Origin: Haemaphysalis longicornis
Taxonomy: Eukaryota; Arthropoda; Arachnida; Ixodida; Ixodidae
Assembly: GCA_013339765.2 (NCBI GenBank)
Contig: CM023448.1
Location: 325,728,941-325,792,940 of the forward strand
DNA: 64,000 nucleotides
Reading direction: 5' to 3'
Position 1 is the first letter of the stretch, and the number at the start of each line of letters is the position of its first letter. The position numbers and the translations under genes are program-made. Of the stretch, positions 11,201 through 26,200 are shown in pieces. A model generated the notes under the pieces. That model was not told the DNA's origin, did no database searches, and saw only the letters and a program-made list of their open reading frames with translations.

Positions 11201-14200
11201 GTTCGGCAAGGTTGCAAAAACTGTTTTACCTTACATATGATTACCGGGAATCGTGATGCCATCTGCCAAAGCCGACAGCCCTGAAGGCCTAGAATTTGTT
11301 TTGGTCTTCCATTTTCGCTGTTGTCGGTTATTAGCAGCTGACTGTTCCTTTTGTTCGAATGCTTACATGAGAAGCTGACGCCTAGCTCCGACTCTTCGCG
11401 CTCCGCACAGGACCGGCTTCGCAAGGAATGGGGTGGCGCCGGCAATGTTTCTCCCGTAGCGGTATCCAAAACTATACTTTAATTGACACCATGAGCTAGT
11501 GTATGCGATTTTAAGCCTATTATTATGATAAAAAGTTACCCACATGCCAATTCTGGTGCGGACAAGCATCAGGCGTTGACCGAGCGCAAAGAAACAGCAG
11601 GGAGAGCGATCCTGAGTGAAGCAGACGACAAATGCGAGAATCCCTAAGCTGACGTCACGGAGGTGCGCTTCGCAGCGCCGCCTGTGTTCGCGCTCACCGC
11701 CAATACAGTCCTGACTTGTGGCTACCACTACATAACGATCGTGCCTTGTAGCAACATCAACATTCCTGTCAGTTAGACTGATTGATTGATTGATTGTAGG
11801 GATTAACGCGCCGACGCAACACAGACGATGAGGCGCACCGTAGTGGAGGGCTCCGGATTAATTTTGACCACCTGGGGATCTTTAACGTGCGCCGAAATCT
11901 CGTACACACGGGCGTTTTTGCTTTTCGCCTCCATCAGAAAAGCGGCCGCGGCGGCCGGGAATCGAACCCGCAACCTCGTGCTCAGTAGCGCAACGCCTTA
12001 GCCACTGAGCCACCGCGGCGGGTATGTCAGTTAGACTCGAATTGGTAGGTATGGTCCCACATGGAAAGGCATTGCACATGGAGTGTGAATGCTGGTCTTC
12101 GTGGTTAGAAGTTTTGGTGGTTTGACAACTGTTTACACGTCCCCTGCACCTTAGCTGAAAAGTCTTATCTAGCCACACCTTCAGGTAAATTATGTTTTTT
12201 AAGTCGGAGGGTTGTGCAAAACTTCATTTTTTTTTTACTGATCAGTGTGTATGGATGCTAAAAAAGAACCCTGCTCCATGTGTAAGTTGCGAAGTGCATG
12301 TTTGCTTTTATATAATAAGCCAATTCCAAGCTTTTATATTGCCGCGAATGAGCCGATTCCAAGCATTGAGTGCTTAGCAGCAGGGAGATGAAAAAGGCAC
12401 TCACTTCTTTTGGGTTCCGCTCCACAAGGCTGATGTGCAAACGGCCCTTGCTGCCATTCTCCAGAATCAGTTTCAGCTGGAGTTTCTCCACGGCCTTTAC
12501 ACTAAACAAGAAGGAAGCGATACCTCATAAGGAGTCCCCTTGGAGGAGCGAAGTTCCTGCAGCAGGGAATTCGCTACCCACCAGATGCGACCACATCGTT
12601 ATAAAGGAAAGGTACACAGCTCTCTCAGAAAGCTTTCAGTTAAACAAAAATTTGCCCTTATCTTTGGCAGTCACTCTACCAAATGAACTAAACAGGATGC
12701 TAGTAACTGGTACTGCAAGAGTGAATTAATAAAGTATTCAGCTCAAGGTAATAGATGGGCATTACATCTAGTACCTTAGGGGAAATCCCCGGAGGAATTT
12801 CTTGTAAGAAAAAGAAAAAAAAAGGAGGCACATCAACACTCAGGTGTAAACCATGGTTGACCAGCAAAGATGAAAAAATATAATGATTACAATGAGTAAT
12901 CATTCAGATAACAAAAATCCCAGGAGACCTAAGAACTCCTTATGGGTTGCGAATACAAAAGCACGAATGTCCAGCTGAACACCTGACACTCCTTGCTTCC
13001 ACCTCACGTTGTCGAAGGGCCTTTGCATCTCGCTGTGGAGATGCTTTGCATTGCGAATCTGCCTGAATGCTTTCGAATGGCTTCAATCTGTCTCCCATAC
13101 ATTGACACTGCTGCTCGTTATGATGCCGCGTAATGAGGGAGTTGATGATGGTGGGTGAATCGCTTGCTTGTTCTTCCCCTCCCTTCATTTGCCAGTCTAC
13201 TTGCAAGGACAATCAACTCTCGTTACTGCCAAGTTCAAGCATGCAATGTGGAACACCCTTGTGAAGAGGGCCACTTTCCTATTTGGGACGCCAATGCCAG
13301 ACGCAGCTTTTTCGCTCAAGCACGCACTGTGGAATGCCTCGTGATAGATATGGCTTGCACGTGACGACACCACCCCCCTTTCAGGTGCATCACTCCCAGT
13401 TTTCTCGGCATGCTCGGGTTAAGAGCGCCAAATAAGTTCACAGCCTTCAATTGTGCATGCGGTGCACCAATATGGCAGCTACAGTGATGTCAGTGCAAAC
13501 TATCCCGCCTTCCGAAGAAGCCATCTTTAGTTATGCTGCTAGAGCAGTACAGTTACGATGCCCCTGTTATAAGCCCTGTAAGCTTATCATTCTTTTTAAA
13601 GAAGTGGTTTCATTTAAAAATTTGAGAAAGACGTTAACAATGTGTTTAATAATAAAAAACTCATTTTTAGGGGGGGGGGGGGAAGGGTGCATGTTAGAAT
13701 TGTGGAATACGGTATTTACCTAACACCTGTCATTCACTCCATGTTAATAAATTCCTTCAGAGTTAAAAACACCTGCTCTCCTGGTCAGCCAAAGGGTATC
13801 AAAGTACAAGCCAAGTTTCTTAGAAAGCTCTACAGCTTTCCTTAGTAGCAGTGTAGATACATTTGAAAGGTTAATAATTTCTTCTTTCAGAAGAACGAAA
13901 TTAATCTGGGTCATTTGCTTCTCCTCTACCACAGCCATCAAGCACTTTAACCGTGGCACTGAAAGGTTCAGAGGCTCATTTCAAAGTCCCAATGACTGAC
14001 AAGTGCAAGATAACATAAACACAAAACCACAGCCCCTTGGCAAAATGTGAAAGTATCGTCATTGTTGGCGAACTTACACAGCCATAACCGGTCGCAAATT
14101 TAATTCAGTATTGTTCGGCAACTCTTGATTTGCTGTTTTCTTTGGTTCAGCAGAAGTGCTTTCCATCTGTTTATCCACAGCAGGTTCAATGGCATCTACC

Positions 14201-17200
14201 TGCAAGGCAAAAAAAAAAAGCAGCACAACAAGGCAACAGTAAGAGGAGATAAAGAATGTTGTCTGGGGCCATCAGCATTTCATGAGCTGTAGTGAGACAG
14301 AGGCTAAGGCAGCAGGTGTCATTCCCGACCGTGGTGGCTGCATTTCACATGTAGGCAGTGTGTGCGAGATTTTTCCACACGTTGAACAAACTTGGCTCAA
14401 CCCCTCTGCTGGACAGGTGAGTTCCTGAAGGAGCAGTTTAATGATTATCAACTGTGGTGTATCTCATAAGCCAGGTGCTTTTTATAGGTGCTTTTAAGGC
14501 CGGAAATATGAATGTCAAATTATGATATCTGCACCCTTGGTGACTACGGAGTAATTAATGTCCTTGAAATATTTGCGGAATGAACCAACAACACTGAATA
14601 TATACAACATTGCGTGCATTTAAGAACCACTGTTTTTATTTTTTTGTACAGATTAAATCAAATCGAATTTGGCATTTCATGCTTTGAAGCAGTGCTCCTA
14701 CTGTTTAATTTAGATAACATAGGGCCCTTTAATGTAAACAATACGTTACAATAACGTTGTGCAATAGTGCATGGCTGCACCAGCGGGAGCAGCTTTGCAA
14801 CTGAAGCCGTGAGGCCACCATTCCAGAGAAGGGGTGGTGACCCCCAGCCTGAAATATGGTCAGCGAAGGCCCACAAGGCACCGCTTTTGATAGCATGAGG
14901 CAGTCGCAAACGAGTGAGCGATAGTGGCATGCATGCAATGCAGATGGGCTGCACTTGCGCTGTGTGTGGGTCTCAGCAGCAGGCGCTGTGCAACCAGACG
15001 GCGCAGCCATTCATTTTGACTGTCGCTCCCGTGGTCTGCAGGTGTCAGCTTTTCGCTCCTGTTAGCTGCAACTTCTGTCCTTGGGAGCTATCTTGCTTCA
15101 AACAGTGAATCCTGTCACTTTTGACTCCTGATACCCATGCAGATTGTAATTATTATTGTGTACGACATCATTACTAATATTTTGCAAGTCACACTCCCAG
15201 CCAAATGGCATAATTTTAGCCTTAACTTCTTTTTCACTGTTTTTCATTAGCAATTTGCAAGGTGTCTCAAAAAAATAAAAAGGGTTCTTATAAATAATTC
15301 TTTTTGTGCCTATATCTGCATTACACGAAGAACAGATCTAAAGCCCGAGAAGTATCTGAAAGAAAAGTGTTGCCGGGGTTCTTAAAGGATTACTGACACC
15401 AAAATTTTATGTTCCTTTTTTATTGATTTTATCAGTGCTTAGTGGCCTCGCGAACCTGAAACAGCACTGTAAATACTTGAGCACACGATAATTAATTACA
15501 CTGAATGGCCTGAAAATAGTCCATTTCAGTTTCCCGTGCTTCCAGCCTGGAGGGCGCGTATGGCAGAACCACGGTATGACCTCACCGTTTTGTGCAGAGG
15601 TCAAACACTACAGAGGCTAGTGGGGGCGTTGTTTCAACAGCCCCACCGCCGGAGCTGAGCGCCTGAGCTGCCTGAAGGCATTTAGCCCTATCACTGCGGT
15701 GGAAATTTGATGACCGCTTTCAATAAAAGTCCTGATGGAGACTTCTGTTGCAATTCTGGGTTATATTATCAGTTCCATTCAGGCGTGTTGAACTGTGCCT
15801 TTCTGGGCAGCGGATATGCCTGTAGCTCTGTTTACGTGCATCAGTTCGTAAATGCGCCACCACCCAGCCGTCGCTCACTGGACTGCGCGTGTGAAGTGCT
15901 GTCACGAGTTTCTGACGAGCGTTGGAGGTACACGGCTACGCACTTCCTTTCCCTACCAACGAATGATGTCACACTGATGTCAATTTGCTGCACACCACTC
16001 CGCGTGCTGTTTTGTCGGCGCGATAAATGAGATCAAATTGAAGTATGTTCCATGCGTCGCAGGCCGCTCATATTTCAGCCTGTTGAGTAAAGGAAGTGAA
16101 CTGTGAAATAATATTAGCCCCGAAAGTTGGTGTCAGTACTTTACAGAAACTGCTCCTAGGTGAAATGTCCTTTCATTATGACAATTAGGTTACATTTCCT
16201 TTCATTGTGACAGTCCTAAAGCTAAAATAAAGCTAAAATAAATATTTTTCTACTGCCTGTTCCAGAACTTAGTTTTAAAAGGGGTGATTGGGGGGTAGGG
16301 GATGGGAGGGATGAACAAAGCTTAACCTTGATTTACCAAGGACCAGTACGGCTCAGTGTGTGTCCCTTCAGCTACGTAATGCTATGAAAATAGATACTTC
16401 AAAGTATCATGTCAGGAAAAGCTACATTGTCATTCCCACTTCAATGAATGGTTCAAAATAGCTTTGCAAATACTTACATCTTCATATTAATAACATCTTA
16501 ATTATTAATTATTATTAAATATTATTAAATATTAATCTTAATAACAGTTAGCTAGTTGGTAGGCAATAAATGCTTTGCTGAAGCAGCTGAAGAGGTCCCA
16601 GCATGCACACAGACAGGCAGCTGACAATCTCCCAGAGAAACTTACAGAATCATCATCGTCCACTGGTGCCTCAGCACCACTGCCATCCGTGTGATCGTCA
16701 GCTTCAACTCCAGAATCATCCTTGGCATCGGCTTCCATTGCTTGTGCTTTTTCGAACTTGTTTGGCTCTGTGGGGGCACCCCTTAGTTTCGGGGCTGGTT
16801 CCACCCCACTCACATGTGCTGCAATGAGGGGTGTCCTTTTGACGAAATCATTGAAATTGGTCCGCATGGCACCAATGATCACGTTTCTGCACACCCTGAA
16901 AAAGGAGGAATGTGGAAAACAGCAACACGGCATCATTCAGAACACAGCAACACAGCATCATTGCTTTCGCTTTGTAAGCTTCCACTTGATGGGAACAAGC
17001 ACAGACCCCACATCAGCAGCAGACACAGGGGAGAGATAAGACTAGGTTTCAATACTACTGTATAGAAGGGCTTTAAAACTACTTTATAATAGGATAATAG
17101 GTTTTAGCCAGTTAAGTAGTATTCCTTTTAACTGCTGCACCATCCTTTTAACAGTCTGCACTGCAGATTGGCTGCACAAACAATTATTTGCAGCATTTTT

Positions 17201-20200
17201 AGCATCTAGAGTCGCATCAAGCACTGCGCTGATTCTTCATGCAACATGATGTACACGGAGAAGGGAGGCAGCTGTGGGTTCTCGAGGGCGGCCTCACAAG
17301 AACACCCCTTCTAATAGAGCTGAAACCAGCTGGAACTTGACACACCTGAGGTGCTGAAGAAGTAAGCAGTAAGAAGTAAGAAGAAGAAGTAAGCATACAG
17401 CAGCCCATTTCTATTTTGCAAAAGCACACCGCACTCACTTCCACGCCCAGATGGACACGGTAGTGCCTTTCTCCAAGGGAAGAAGGAAGGTGGCGTTGGG
17501 GTGGCTCTTGGTGGGGACCAAGCAAAGGTGGCCCGAGTGCAGAAGCGCCACAGCATGATCATCCTTCGTGAGAAGAACTCTGCCAGACTGGACACAACGC
17601 AGAGAGGGCTGCAAGAGATCAACGCAACAGCAGTTGGGATTCACCCCTGCAGCTAGAGGCAAACAGCAAAGCTTCACAAATACATACAGTACTCACGTTA
17701 CGTATATTCCAGTATCACTGGTAGTACTCAACCATCCCAGTAACCAGTAAACACCATTCCAGTAAACATGATGTGTAAATACTTCCATATCTAAGCACCT
17801 TCACGAACTGCTGGTTTATTTTTCGTTTTTCAATACAAACTAGGCGCCATAGTGCACATACATCAGTAGAAAATAAACTGCCAAGTGAGCCACGGTTGGA
17901 ATTAGCAAGGACATCCTGTACTTCAACCAGTGCCATCTGCTCTTCAACATGATTAACTTGCAAAGCAAAGTCACCCCCCCAGCTAAGCCATGCCATGCAT
18001 TGCAGATGCCTCTTTTCACACAGCTCTTCCTTTCAATTTGCGCTGCAAGTTCTCTCTGAGATAGCTTGTCTTCGGTCCTCTCATGAGGTTTGAAGATCCC
18101 CTTCCACCTCAGCTGGTTGTCCTTTGAACAGGTTGACTGAGCACATCCATTCACTTGTGTGGCACAATGTTGAAAGATGGCTCTTTTTAGCTAAGCACTA
18201 GTCTGACACAACCCCAGATGTGTTTGCTTCTGTGTTCCTCTGCTCTCCCTGGCACAAAGCAGCAGATGCTTTGCACTGATTCCAGGATGGTTTACTTTCT
18301 TGCTCTCTACAAGTTTGTGTTTTACGGCAGCCGCCACCCGTTCGGATTTATTTTGCCACCATTTACGAATGCTTTTGCTCTGTTTTGAATGCCATGCATC
18401 ACTCTTTCACTTTCCGCCAAGTCCCAAAATGGGGCCAAGAACTGCACAATTCCAGTCCAGTTAAAACTTATTTCATGCATTCAAACACAGTTGAACGAAC
18501 TCCATAGCCAAAGGCTGGCTGAAATACGCAAGTTATTGTGAATGCAGACTACAAAATGCCTCACGTGCATATGTGTGAATTTGATTGTTTAATTAAAGAC
18601 TGGCACAGTGACTACGCATAAAGGGAAAGCAGCTCATCAGAGGGAAAACTTCACCTTTGCCTTCTTGGCTGTCCTGACACTCCTCACCACTTGAGGGTCC
18701 AGGCAAAGCTCGATGGTTGAGTCTTCAGAGTTGGAGTACAAGACAACGGCCTCCAGAGTGTTACCACTTTCCAGCTTCTTGCCTAGGGAATGAAAACAGT
18801 GGCAGAACCATCAACGCATACAAGTGCTTACTTGTAAGCTAACCTTGATTTGTGAGAATAGGTTGCACAGCTGCCCTGCTTTTCTGAAACAACATTTAGA
18901 GGCAATTGACCAGCAGTTTGGTCTGATCAGTAACAATTTCACACAATATAATTTCCTAACCATGCCCAGTCGATGGAACTGTCCCACTCGGTAGGATTTC
19001 CCAAAAGCAAATGCTTATCCTACAACAATGTCCTTCCCTTCCAGTCAGGTACAGAGCACGTTTGACAACCACTCCGGTCAGTATTGTTTTCGTCATACTA
19101 GCACCAGAGCCCTTCAATGCTTTTGTGGTCATGGAACTCTGCCGTCACGCTATGGGAGAGCTTCGTGCGCTGCCCAAGGAGGCCATGACACAGCGCAGGT
19201 GTTGATCGTAGGGTATCCGGGACAGTGGTCGGAGGGGAGTACGGGGCGAAGCAGACACTTCATGCAGTATTAGCAGGGCTTGTCGCTTTACCTGTCGTGT
19301 ACCACTGAAATGGACTGTTATTTTATGAGTGCTGAAAAGTGTCTTGTGAACAGTAATGCCATTAACTTGCTGCATTCCTGGCTATAGAAGAAACGAGAAA
19401 GCGTCGATATTTCACTTTCCTTCTGACGCTGAGCTACGTGCGAGATGGAAATGTGCCATTCCCCGGAAAGAAGTTTTCCATTCCGTTTTGACTCACCGCA
19501 CGCTCGTGTGCGGTGAATAGCCTTCCGTCCTTTGTTTGGGATGGCCGGGATGCGCATCTAGGCCACAGAAATAATCCCTGCCAGGGTAAGGTTGTCAATG
19601 CCCCTATGCAGCAAGCCGCACCTTGTTGTCTTAGGTCCAAGTGGCGCCAAGGGTGCCTTGAGATGCCGGCAAAATGCCTCTCTAGTTGTCGGGGATAATT
19701 ACTGCATTAGAGCATGCAAAGCACAGGTGTGTTCTGGGGTTAAGCTCGCTGCGAGGTCACTCGTAGGGCCAGATATGGATAGAGAAAGGTGTGCAGCTGC
19801 GTCTGGGGAAGTTGCATAGTCCAAGGTTTGCTGTGAAGTTCAAATTTGTTGTGGGTCTGGAGTGTCGCCATGATGGCAGAGATATGTGGCGAGGCAGTGA
19901 CAGCTCCTTTTGTAATACATGTGCCGTGTTGACAAAGACAAGACTTTCGTTGGCGTTGGGCATAATTGAGGCGCACGTCATATGGACAATACCATTGAAG
20001 AACTCTGACATACTAAAGAGAGGCTGCCCGATGGTCAATGCACAGTGCTCAGACTTTCTTTTGATGAATACCCTGGAGTTCAAACCTTTTCTTGTTGTTG
20101 ATGTGGCCAATCAGCAGCCCAGTTTGTGTGTATGAGTTAGCTGTGAGAATTAATAAAAAATATTTAAAAGGCCGTTCCCTCATATACTTTGAATTCCACA

Positions 20201-23200
20201 CACCCACCTTGTTTCTGAAGACGTCAACAACTATTGGCAGTAGCGAGAGTAATCTTTGTTTCACGGTATTCAATAATTTCCCGAGAAAATGGTAGCTGGT
20301 CTCAGCTGGTTTATGGTTGAATTCCCAGCTCGAACTAGCTGTGAAAAGTTTACCGCGCTTTTAAAAAGCCCACGCACTGACAACTCACCACACCTCGTCT
20401 TTGCGACGAAGCAAAGCATCTGGAAGCTGAGACCAAGGAAGCTGCAAAGAAATTATTTTCCAGTCGTGCAGAGTTTCTTTTTGCACAGTCAAAACGTCTC
20501 CCCTGCTTTTCGCACGTGAGTTAGTCCCAACAGGCGGGCAAAAGTAGTTCCGCATGTCACTGACTATATCCACCTCACCGGCTATGAATACCAGCACGGA
20601 ACATGTTGACCAAGCCACTTAGGCTTTCATGTGAGGAAATTTTCTTTACAATCAAACAGCGCCATTTTCAGAGCTTCCCTAGCCGTGCTCTGGTCGTGCT
20701 GTGAAATCAATTTTGAAGGTTCCGAGCTATAGCTCGGCAAGGATAAGAGAAACGCAGCAGTCAAGGGTCGCGGAAGAATGTAAACCATCACGGAACTAAA
20801 CTCACGCTAAATCTTCTACGCATGCCCACTGCTGAGAAGTTTCTCAGAATCCAATACGGACATCTGTCGATCGTTTTGAGCAGGCGTTCCGCCTTGTACG
20901 GATTCCCCATGCAGTTGCAGTTATAAGACTTTCCTCCCAGGTTCCTTGAGGGCATAGCTACCAAGACTGTGTTCCTATAGAAAGAGTGCTGCCCAAAGCG
21001 GGTGCACGTTCTGCCTCTGCAGTGCAGCCTCATACACGGGGCACGCCGCGGCTGCTGAATGCCCTCCGATAGGCAGCGGCACCCCTGGCAGTAGTAGCCT
21101 TTGCCCCCAAACGAAACTTGAGTGGGAGTTTCATGACCAGAAAAGCATTGAAGGAATCTGCTTGCGCCTTGCAAATATTCAAGCTTTAACACAAACTTAA
21201 TTTAATTAAGCATGGTAATTAGGAAAACAAAAGAACGGGTGGTAACAGCAACAGGGACTTCTCTAACACTTGCCCTAATGGTTCCATTAGATTGAGGGTA
21301 GTAGCTGCTGCAGATTAGGTGATGTAGGTAAAGGCGAACCAAAAGTAAAGAAGACTGTGGGCATGCAGAACAATCTAAGTGCTTTTTTTTCTTATAGTGA
21401 TAAGGCAACAATTGGCTATGGTGCAAAAACACGGAACCAACAATGATTTGATGACGATACATCGGTCACACCTTACACCAGCTGGGACCATGCTGCAACC
21501 ACCGGGTGGCCCCTGTAACTAATTTCTGTCATTAATGCAACACAACAGTTTTGTTTGTTCCAGGCTACCATCTTCAAGAACACCGTAGCACACAGCACCA
21601 CTAGCTCCTGGCCATTTCTGAAGCATTGGGCATTCATACGAGCTGAAGTAGTTCAAATCCTAACCCAGCAATCTCAAATAAAATGCACGGCTGAGCCATT
21701 ACACATTCCCCTACCCAACACACCCCAATGTGCCCTACAAGATTTTACCAAGTTGAATCAGTGGTAGCTGTACTGCTGCTTCCTGCTGGCCCCCGCCGCT
21801 TGACTTTTGACATCGAGTCGGCACACTGACTGTCTGTTTCTGGCTACTCTCCAAGGACATCAAGCACCAAGGTGGAAAAATTCTAAGCAGTTAGAGATCC
21901 GCCAATTTAGTCAAAAATTTCTCAGTAATTTACCATTTTTACCCATCAAACAAAAATGCAGTGAGGTATGAAAGGCCAAATATTTCCAACGAAGCAGGGC
22001 TGTAAGTTGTCTTCACGGTTCCTTTGACCTCCACGCCCTCCACGGTTGTAAGTTAACTTTTCGTCAGAAGTGACGGCCATGGCAAAGTGAGGGCACATTG
22101 GCACCAGAGTGCTCAGAGACAATGCTGTGCATTAAAATGGCATCAGTGAAATTGCATTTGTGCTCCTCTGTTTCTATGGAAATGGTATAGTTAAGATTAG
22201 GTGGCAACCAGCATACACACTGAGCCTTCCAAACCCAACACACACTGCTGAGGCTTCAGGACACGGGACAATGACCAACCTTGAACCACTTCAGCCACGG
22301 CAGATAGCTCGCTCCCTGCAATCTTGCAATAAACAGCTTTGCCTTGCAGGTCCACATCTTGGATGGTTACCTTGACAAGGCTTGCAACACTCGGAACTTC
22401 CCTTTCTGCAAATGGGACACATTAAACAATTATATATATAAAAAAAGAACACAAAGTAATCGTGCACACTTTGAAGCGACACTGAAGGTTGTTTGAACTC
22501 AAAGAGCAGACCTTTCATAGTTCTCTCCCTTTTATTTCCCGACAACAAATGGCATTTTTTTTTGGTTAGGGATAAGTAGCTAAAGCTAGCATATATCGTT
22601 TGTGACATTAAGAAAAAAGTTGCAAATTACAAGCAGGTAGCACAAAGTTTGTCCACAGTTTTATTATATTACTTTTTATATTTTTTTATTGCCCACAGGT
22701 TTCTTCCCAGCTGGGAATAAAACCTGTAACTTTATACTCAGTAGTGGAATTTCTGGGCCACTGCACTGCTGCAAAGGGTATACAATTTAGGGGTATGCAT
22801 ATAATAAAATTTGATCTCAAATCAAATTCAAATCAAATAGCGTCGAATAGTGGCCAAAAATATCAAATCAAATATCGAATACCAAAGATTTCATTTGGAA
22901 GAACAAGTACGCCAGACACTAACAAACACCTGCTCATGTTCTTGAGCTCTAAATTAGAAATTATCATGAAGAAACACAAGCTGCTCCACACGACTTGGCT
23001 TCAGGCTCTCTTGCCGTGATGTCACAGTGTTCCCCACAGTGGAAAGCATGCGTTCACTAGGCAGCTCTGCAGCAAGGATACGAAGGTACCCAATTCTGGC
23101 AATACCACGGTAGAGTTCTCTCCAGTATATCAGAGGGTCATCCTTCCTGGGGATCAGGGGCTCATTCAAGCACTTCTGGACCTCCTGACTGTAGAGTCTC

Positions 23201-26200
23201 GGGTTACTGCACTGGCTTTCTTGTGACCCTAGCAGTTCAACAGTACCCCAGACTGTTTGCAGGCTTTGTTTCACACAGCCATGATTGGTCGATGGTTCGG
23301 AGAATAGTTCCTGCCTTTCAAACTGCTCTGATGGAGAGTCCACGCGAGCACACTGGACACTAACTTCTGCTGCCAGCAGCTCAACAGCCCGTGTCTGGTC
23401 AAAAGAATTGATGCAGAAAATAGACAAACATTGGGTCACACAGCATTGCGAGGATCAGTTCCTTTTGCTCCCCAAAAACAGGGAACCGGGACTTCAAGCT
23501 CTAAGCAAGTTTTTGCTAAATAGACCTGCTTAAATTTCAATGTCACAGAGTCCCTTTAAAATTTCCTCTGTTCCATAGATAAAAGGAAGAACTGATGAAA
23601 TCGTACCATACGTGTGGCCACTCAAATCTGCAGTCGCACCTACAACGGGCTGCAGGACCTGCACCATGCTTGCTGCAACATTTCACTCGCTAAGCACAGC
23701 TCACACTAGTTTCTGATGTTGCCAGCATCTTTCAGTGCTACCAAACGGCTCAGCATGGCATGTACGCTGTTCCGGTGTGTGTCTACATCTTGAACGAGGC
23801 CTACATCTGGCAGCTCCATGCACTTCTGGTGATCTTCGAGTCTTCGAGTTGCCTGAGCACCATGTTTATGCCCCACCATGCCCCACTATGGCTCGTGCCT
23901 TCTTGCACAGCACAGACACAGCAGGGGTCTCTTCTATGGCATCCCTGACTGCCAGCTGAAAAGCTGACTGCCAGCTGACTGCCAGTACGTCCCAAGCACT
24001 GCAGAGGGGTCCATTCCATTTGGCGCACTGTTGTGCGGATATTACGGCCATTGTCTGTGACAACAGGTACATTTCTGAGGTCGAGGGACCAGTCCTCGAT
24101 GATTATGGTCAAGCAGGTCTTGATGTTAGCTGAAGTGTGGCTTTCAGGCAAGTGAGGCACGCTAGAGTAAATGCCTTAATCGTGAAATGCTGCGTCATGT
24201 AGTGGCATGTCAAAGTGATGTAACTTTGATTGGCCCTGGAGGTCCACATGGTGAATGTCCTCCACATGGTGGAGGTCCACACAGTGGTGAATGTGACCAA
24301 CTTCACTGATTTTGCTATGTCCGAAGAGATTTTATCCTTGAGTGAGGCAACTGTGCTTCAGTACAGCTCTGGGACTACCGATGTTGAAAATGTAGTCCTA
24401 TGCGGGATATTGTACTGGGGCTGCAGGTGATTCATCAAGTCTTGGAATCCTTTGTTTGCGACGAACTCACACGGCTGAAGGTCTTTCACGATCCTACACG
24501 CAATGAACATGGTCGTCTGCTTTTTAGCACTGTCCGACAACAGGTCTTTTCCCTTACTCATGCCTAGCAAGGTTCATTGGCTTGTGCCTTTAGGGATCTG
24601 GTTTCCCTTTCGTGATTCTTGAAACTCCAATTAATAAACGTGGTGTTTGCTCTTCAAGTGATTCACGAGCAGGCTTGTCGTGCTTGATGGCACCTTGAGC
24701 GTGGAGCCGCATTTCTTACAGATAGCACAGCACGGACTTGCCTTCTCAAAAAACTTCTAAATTACATTTTCAACTGTGGCTACCCACGCTGCATAGCCCG
24801 GCACGTGGACATTTCACAGAAAAATCACGTGCCTGCGACGACCATGGTACTGTGTTACAACAAGACCCCATTCACAGATATTTAATACGACTAATTTTAC
24901 GCAATTTTGTGGCTGCACAGTAGCTTGAGAAAATTAATTTTAATCACAAAAAAGAAAAAAGATTGGTATTTAATGGTCGCAACTGTCAGGGGGGCAGATT
25001 CAGTGTCATCGCCATCACAAGATGGCATCATTGTAGTAGCAGTAATTTGTGCTCGCAAATTTGTTCATTTTGCGCCGACTACGATGCATCATATTTGTTT
25101 CCAACGATGTGCAAACTGGCAATGCACCCCTTTATTACGGAAACCCCTATGTGAGGAAAGTTTTCTGCATGCTGAAGACAGCTGTGTCGCTCCTTTTTTC
25201 TGTGTATGCGAGTGATGCAAACAAAGCGAGGAACTATACAATTACATGTCGGCAATAAAAAGTCTTTACAAGCGAAAAGCAGAAATATGACCAAGCCTCG
25301 AAGACAAGCTTGTGGACCGAAAATGGGTCGTCAGCGAACGTTTGACTGAAAACTTTCGATGCTAGGGTAAGGAAGGGCTACACTACTCTAGCTGCAACAT
25401 TGGCAGTGTTTTGAATATTCGTCATGTCGAATTATTCGAAGTTCGAATACTAGGTATTAGAAAGTCGAATCGAATTATTCGAGAAGAAAATTTTTGATTC
25501 AAAATCGAAAATCAAATATTTGCACACCCCTAAGTATATTCCGTGATGCAGCAGTTATCCAGGCATTTTTTTTTCTTTGTGAACAATGCAGAGATGAGGA
25601 TATTTTGATTAGGTAAACTGCACCAACTGTTATTTTAGCCCAAATTTAGCCAATTGATTCGATGTTGTTGGATAAATTTAAGGTAATTTTGAGGACATTA
25701 TGCTGTTCAAGGAATTAATATTAGCCATCCATTCTTGCTGCTGACCAAGCACCCTCTTTTACAACACTGGCTTTTCTATTTCTAATACCCAGTAAAAAAA
25801 AGCTGTTAAGTCAGCTACAATACATCTGTGCTTAGCTACTGCACAGCTAAAAACTGCCAGGCTTTTTGAAGCTATATAGGCTATACACAATAATTTTCCC
25901 CAAGCCTCTTACAATTCCTTAAAGACATGATCACATGGCTAAAACACATGAAGTTTGCCCGTCGCTTAACGCGATTCTTTTAAAGTCTCAGTGATATTCA
26001 CTTCAAAGCAAATCGAATAATGCACTATTCACTTTAATATTCGAAAGTTTCGAGTATTCGCATACCCCTACAAATGAGTGCAGCGGATTAGGAAACAAAC
26101 TAAGGTGGAAGAAGTCCTAGTTCAAATTAAAGAGACAGAAGTGGAGTTTAACTGGTCGTGTAATGCAGAGGGGTGACAAGAGGTGGGCCATCCAGGTGGC

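Larger units (their letters stand above)
11703..14085. repeat. Right copy of the 2.4 kb direct duplication
   Basis: This is the counterpart of 8810-11182. It is about 10 bp longer through small insertions. It holds the in-frame exon 17 (12405-12501) and, across its right boundary, the 3' end of exon 16. The duplication border falls 8 bp inside that exon, at GGCTGT/GTAAGT. This copy is therefore contiguous with the intact gene and is the functional one. Confidence 0.92.

Noticed and set aside
20788..21192. Cys-rich 134-codon minus-strand frame as a secreted tick protein
   Set aside because: There is no signal peptide, and the frame runs across the inverted end of the P-like relic; it is more likely transposon-derived or chance.
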